A stretch of 64,000 nt of DNA. It comes from Rhizobium sp. Q54. GTDB lineage: Bacteria; Pseudomonadota; Alphaproteobacteria; Rhizobiales; Xanthobacteraceae. The stretch's first letter is position 1. Each line of letters begins with the position of its first letter. The notes beneath the pieces were generated by a model that had not been told where the DNA came from, ran no database searches, and saw only the letters and a list, made by a program, of their open reading frames with translations. Both the position numbers and the translations under genes were made by a program. This document shows, one piece after another, positions 63,032 to 64,000 of the stretch. The DNA is taken from positions 1 through 64,000 of the forward strand of contig CAMAWF010000001.1 in the NCBI GenBank assembly GCA_945861895.1, read 5' to 3'.

Positions 63032-63886
63032 ATGAAACCAGCTGCGTTCGTCCGTCATGTGCCGAAGACCGTCGAAGAGGCGCTGGCTATCCTCGCCGAA
63101 GTCGCGCCGCAGGACGGCCGCGTGCTGGCGGGCGGACAAAGCCTGGTGCCGATCATGGCGTTCCGCATGGCGCGGCCCGCGCATCTCGTCGACATCAACG
63201 AGGTTGCCGGCCTCGACCGGCTGGCGGTGGACGGCGGCAAGCTCGTCATCGGCGCGCGCGTGCGCCATGCGGCGTTTCACAAGAGCGTCGCCGACGGCCC
63301 GCTCGGCAAGCTGCTCGCCTACGTCGTGCGTCACATCGCGCATTATCCCATCCGCATGCGCGGCACGTTTTGCGGCAGCCTCGCCCATGCCGATCCGGCG
63401 TCGGAATGGTGCCTGGTCGCCGCCACGCTCGGCGCCGAGATTGTCGCGCGCAGCAAGCGCGGCACGCGCACGATCGCCGCGGCTGACTTTTTTCAAGGCA
63501 TCATGTCGACGGCGCTGGCCGAGAATGAATTGCTGACGGAAGCGCGGCTGCCGCTGCTCGCCGCCGACGCCAAGTTCGGCTTTTACGAATTCAACCGCCG
63601 CGCCGGCGATTTCGCGATGGCGGCGGCGCTGGCAACCTATCGCCTTGTGGACGGAAAGATCGCCGAACCGCGCATCGGCGTCGGCGGCGCGGAGGCGCAG
63701 CCGCGCCGGATTGCGCAGGCGGAAGCAACGCTCGCGGGCCAGGCGCCGGGCGATGCGGCGTTTCGCGCGGCGGCGGAAGCTGCGGCGAAGGCAATTGATC
63801 CGCTGGAGGACATCCAAACCAGCGGCGAATACCGCCGCGATCTGGTGCGCGCCGTCGTGCGCCGGGCGCTGGAGCACAGCGCATGA
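63032..63886 (+). CDS. FAD-binding (medium) subunit of a molybdenum hydroxylase, CoxM-like
   Basis: A 284-residue FAD subunit of the xanthine dehydrogenase/CO dehydrogenase family. AGGQS near 33-37 and the RGTFCGSLAHADPASEW block near 110-125 bind FAD; the C-terminal CO-dehydrogenase flavoprotein domain follows from about 185. It relays electrons from a 2Fe-2S/molybdenum subunit pair that should be encoded to the right of this window. The stop TGA (63884-63886) lies within the left arm of a palindromic repeat. The large subunit at 28612 is 32 kb away and not obviously its partner. Confidence 0.92.
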   Translation: MKPAAFVRHVPKTVEEALAILAEVAPQDGRVLAGGQSLVPIMAFRMARPAHLVDINEVAGLDRLAVDGGKLVIGARVRHAAFHKSVADGPLGKLLAYVVRHIAHYPIRMRGTFCGSLAHADPASEWCLVAATLGAEIVARSKRGTRTIAAADFFQGIMSTALAENELLTEARLPLLAADAKFGFYEFNRRAGDFAMAAALATYRLVDGKIAEPRIGVGGAEAQPRRIAQAEATLAGQAPGDAAFRAAAEAAAKAIDPLEDIQTSGEYRRDLVRAVVRRALEHSA

Positions 63887-63951
63887 TCCCGCAAAAGCAT
63901 GTCCCCGGCTTGATCGGGGATGGGTACCGGTTTTCGGACAAGATCATGCGC
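63879..63951. repeat. Dispersed palindromic intergenic repeat, variant copy 3
   Basis: A divergent copy of the element at 13229 and 40111: arms GCGCATGATC (63879-63888) and GATCATGCGC (63942-63951) remain perfectly complementary although the second base differs from the other copies on both sides. The inner part is replaced by a second hairpin, TCCCCG (63902-63907) with CGGGGA (63915-63920), then the common ACCGGTTTTCGGA. Confidence 0.85.
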
Positions 63952-63965
63952 AAGGCAAAATTGTC

Positions 63966-64000
63966 ATGACCGCCCATACCAAGGGTTCCGGCACCACCTG
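63966..64000 (+). CDS. Start of a gene cut by the window edge
   Basis: An ATG at 63966, preceded at ten bases by AAGG, opens a frame (Met-Thr-Ala-His-Thr-Lys...) to the right edge. By context it should be another subunit of the molybdenum hydroxylase begun at 63032, but eleven residues are too few to identify it. Confidence 0.35.
   Translation, partial: MTAHTKGSGTT

Overview
The window looks like a chromosome segment of a GC-rich alphaproteobacterium of the order Hyphomicrobiales, in or near Nitrobacteraceae/Xanthobacteraceae (Bradyrhizobium, Rhodopseudomonas or Pseudolabrys relatives). This is inferred from codon use, from a separate hisE paralog, from the large number of CoA, flavin and ABC-transport catabolic genes, and from dispersed palindromic intergenic repeats of the GAGCATGATC...GATCATGCTC type that I associate with these genera. 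No rRNA, tRNA, CRISPR array, IS element or phage gene was seen. With the starts chosen here no stretch over 300 bases lacks a gene; the longest gaps are 448-671, 10361-10614 and 58642-58872.

Layout. 1-7.1 kb: two small genes at the left edge, a NodB-type deacetylase, a DUF6494 protein, a COG4091 homoserine-dehydrogenase-like/SAF oxidoreductase divergent from a tandem pair of extradiol-dioxygenase-like proteins, a secreted protein, a YqaA membrane protein and hisE. 7.2-15.6 kb: putA (proline catabolism), a NitT/TauT-type ABC importer, a LysR regulator and an SCP-x-type thiolase. 15.8-28.6 kb: a DD-carboxypeptidase coupled to a CobW-type GTPase gene broken by an in-frame TGA, a very-long-chain acyl-CoA synthetase with DUF924, a flavin monooxygenase, a DapA-family aldolase, a flippase, a second acyl-CoA synthetase and small proteins. 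28.6-34.8 kb: a lone molybdenum hydroxylase large subunit with a GlcG/HbpS protein, a PAS-MCP chemoreceptor, and a DUF47-PiT phosphate pair. 35-43.2 kb: an LLM oxidoreductase, a flavin hydroxylase coupled to a Rieske oxygenase and divergent from a PdxA-like dehydrogenase, an L,D-transpeptidase, a carboxymuconolactone-decarboxylase-family protein and another flavin monooxygenase.

43.3-53.9 kb is probably one transcription unit: ECF sigma factor, small membrane (anti-sigma candidate) protein, periplasmic sensor-like protein, NodT-type outer-membrane lipoprotein, membrane-fusion protein and two different RND pumps (MdtABC/MuxABC layout). It reads as an envelope-stress or toxicant-responsive efflux system with its own regulator. 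54.0-58.6 kb is a complete branched-chain-amino-acid-type (Liv) ABC importer on the minus strand. Divergent from it, 58.9-62.9 kb is an operon of a phytoene-desaturase-like FAD enzyme, an SDR, a PaaG isomerase and an aspartate-dehydrogenase-family protein, every junction an ATGA overlap. The window ends with the FAD subunit of a molybdenum hydroxylase and the first codons of the next gene.

The most interesting items are: (1) an extradiol-dioxygenase-like pair in which the first copy has lost all three iron ligands at gap-free aligned positions; (2) the tightly coupled four-gene FAD/SDR/PaaG/AspDH operon facing a Liv importer; (3) a Rieske oxygenase beside a PdxA-like protein whose substrate-binding His-Thr is replaced, suggesting a dihydrodiol dehydrogenase; (4) the cobW gene with two independent lesions; (5) a covarying palindromic repeat family that supplies stop codons to three flanking genes; (6) the ECF-linked double-RND pump with a Ser/Thr-rich insertion in one pump.
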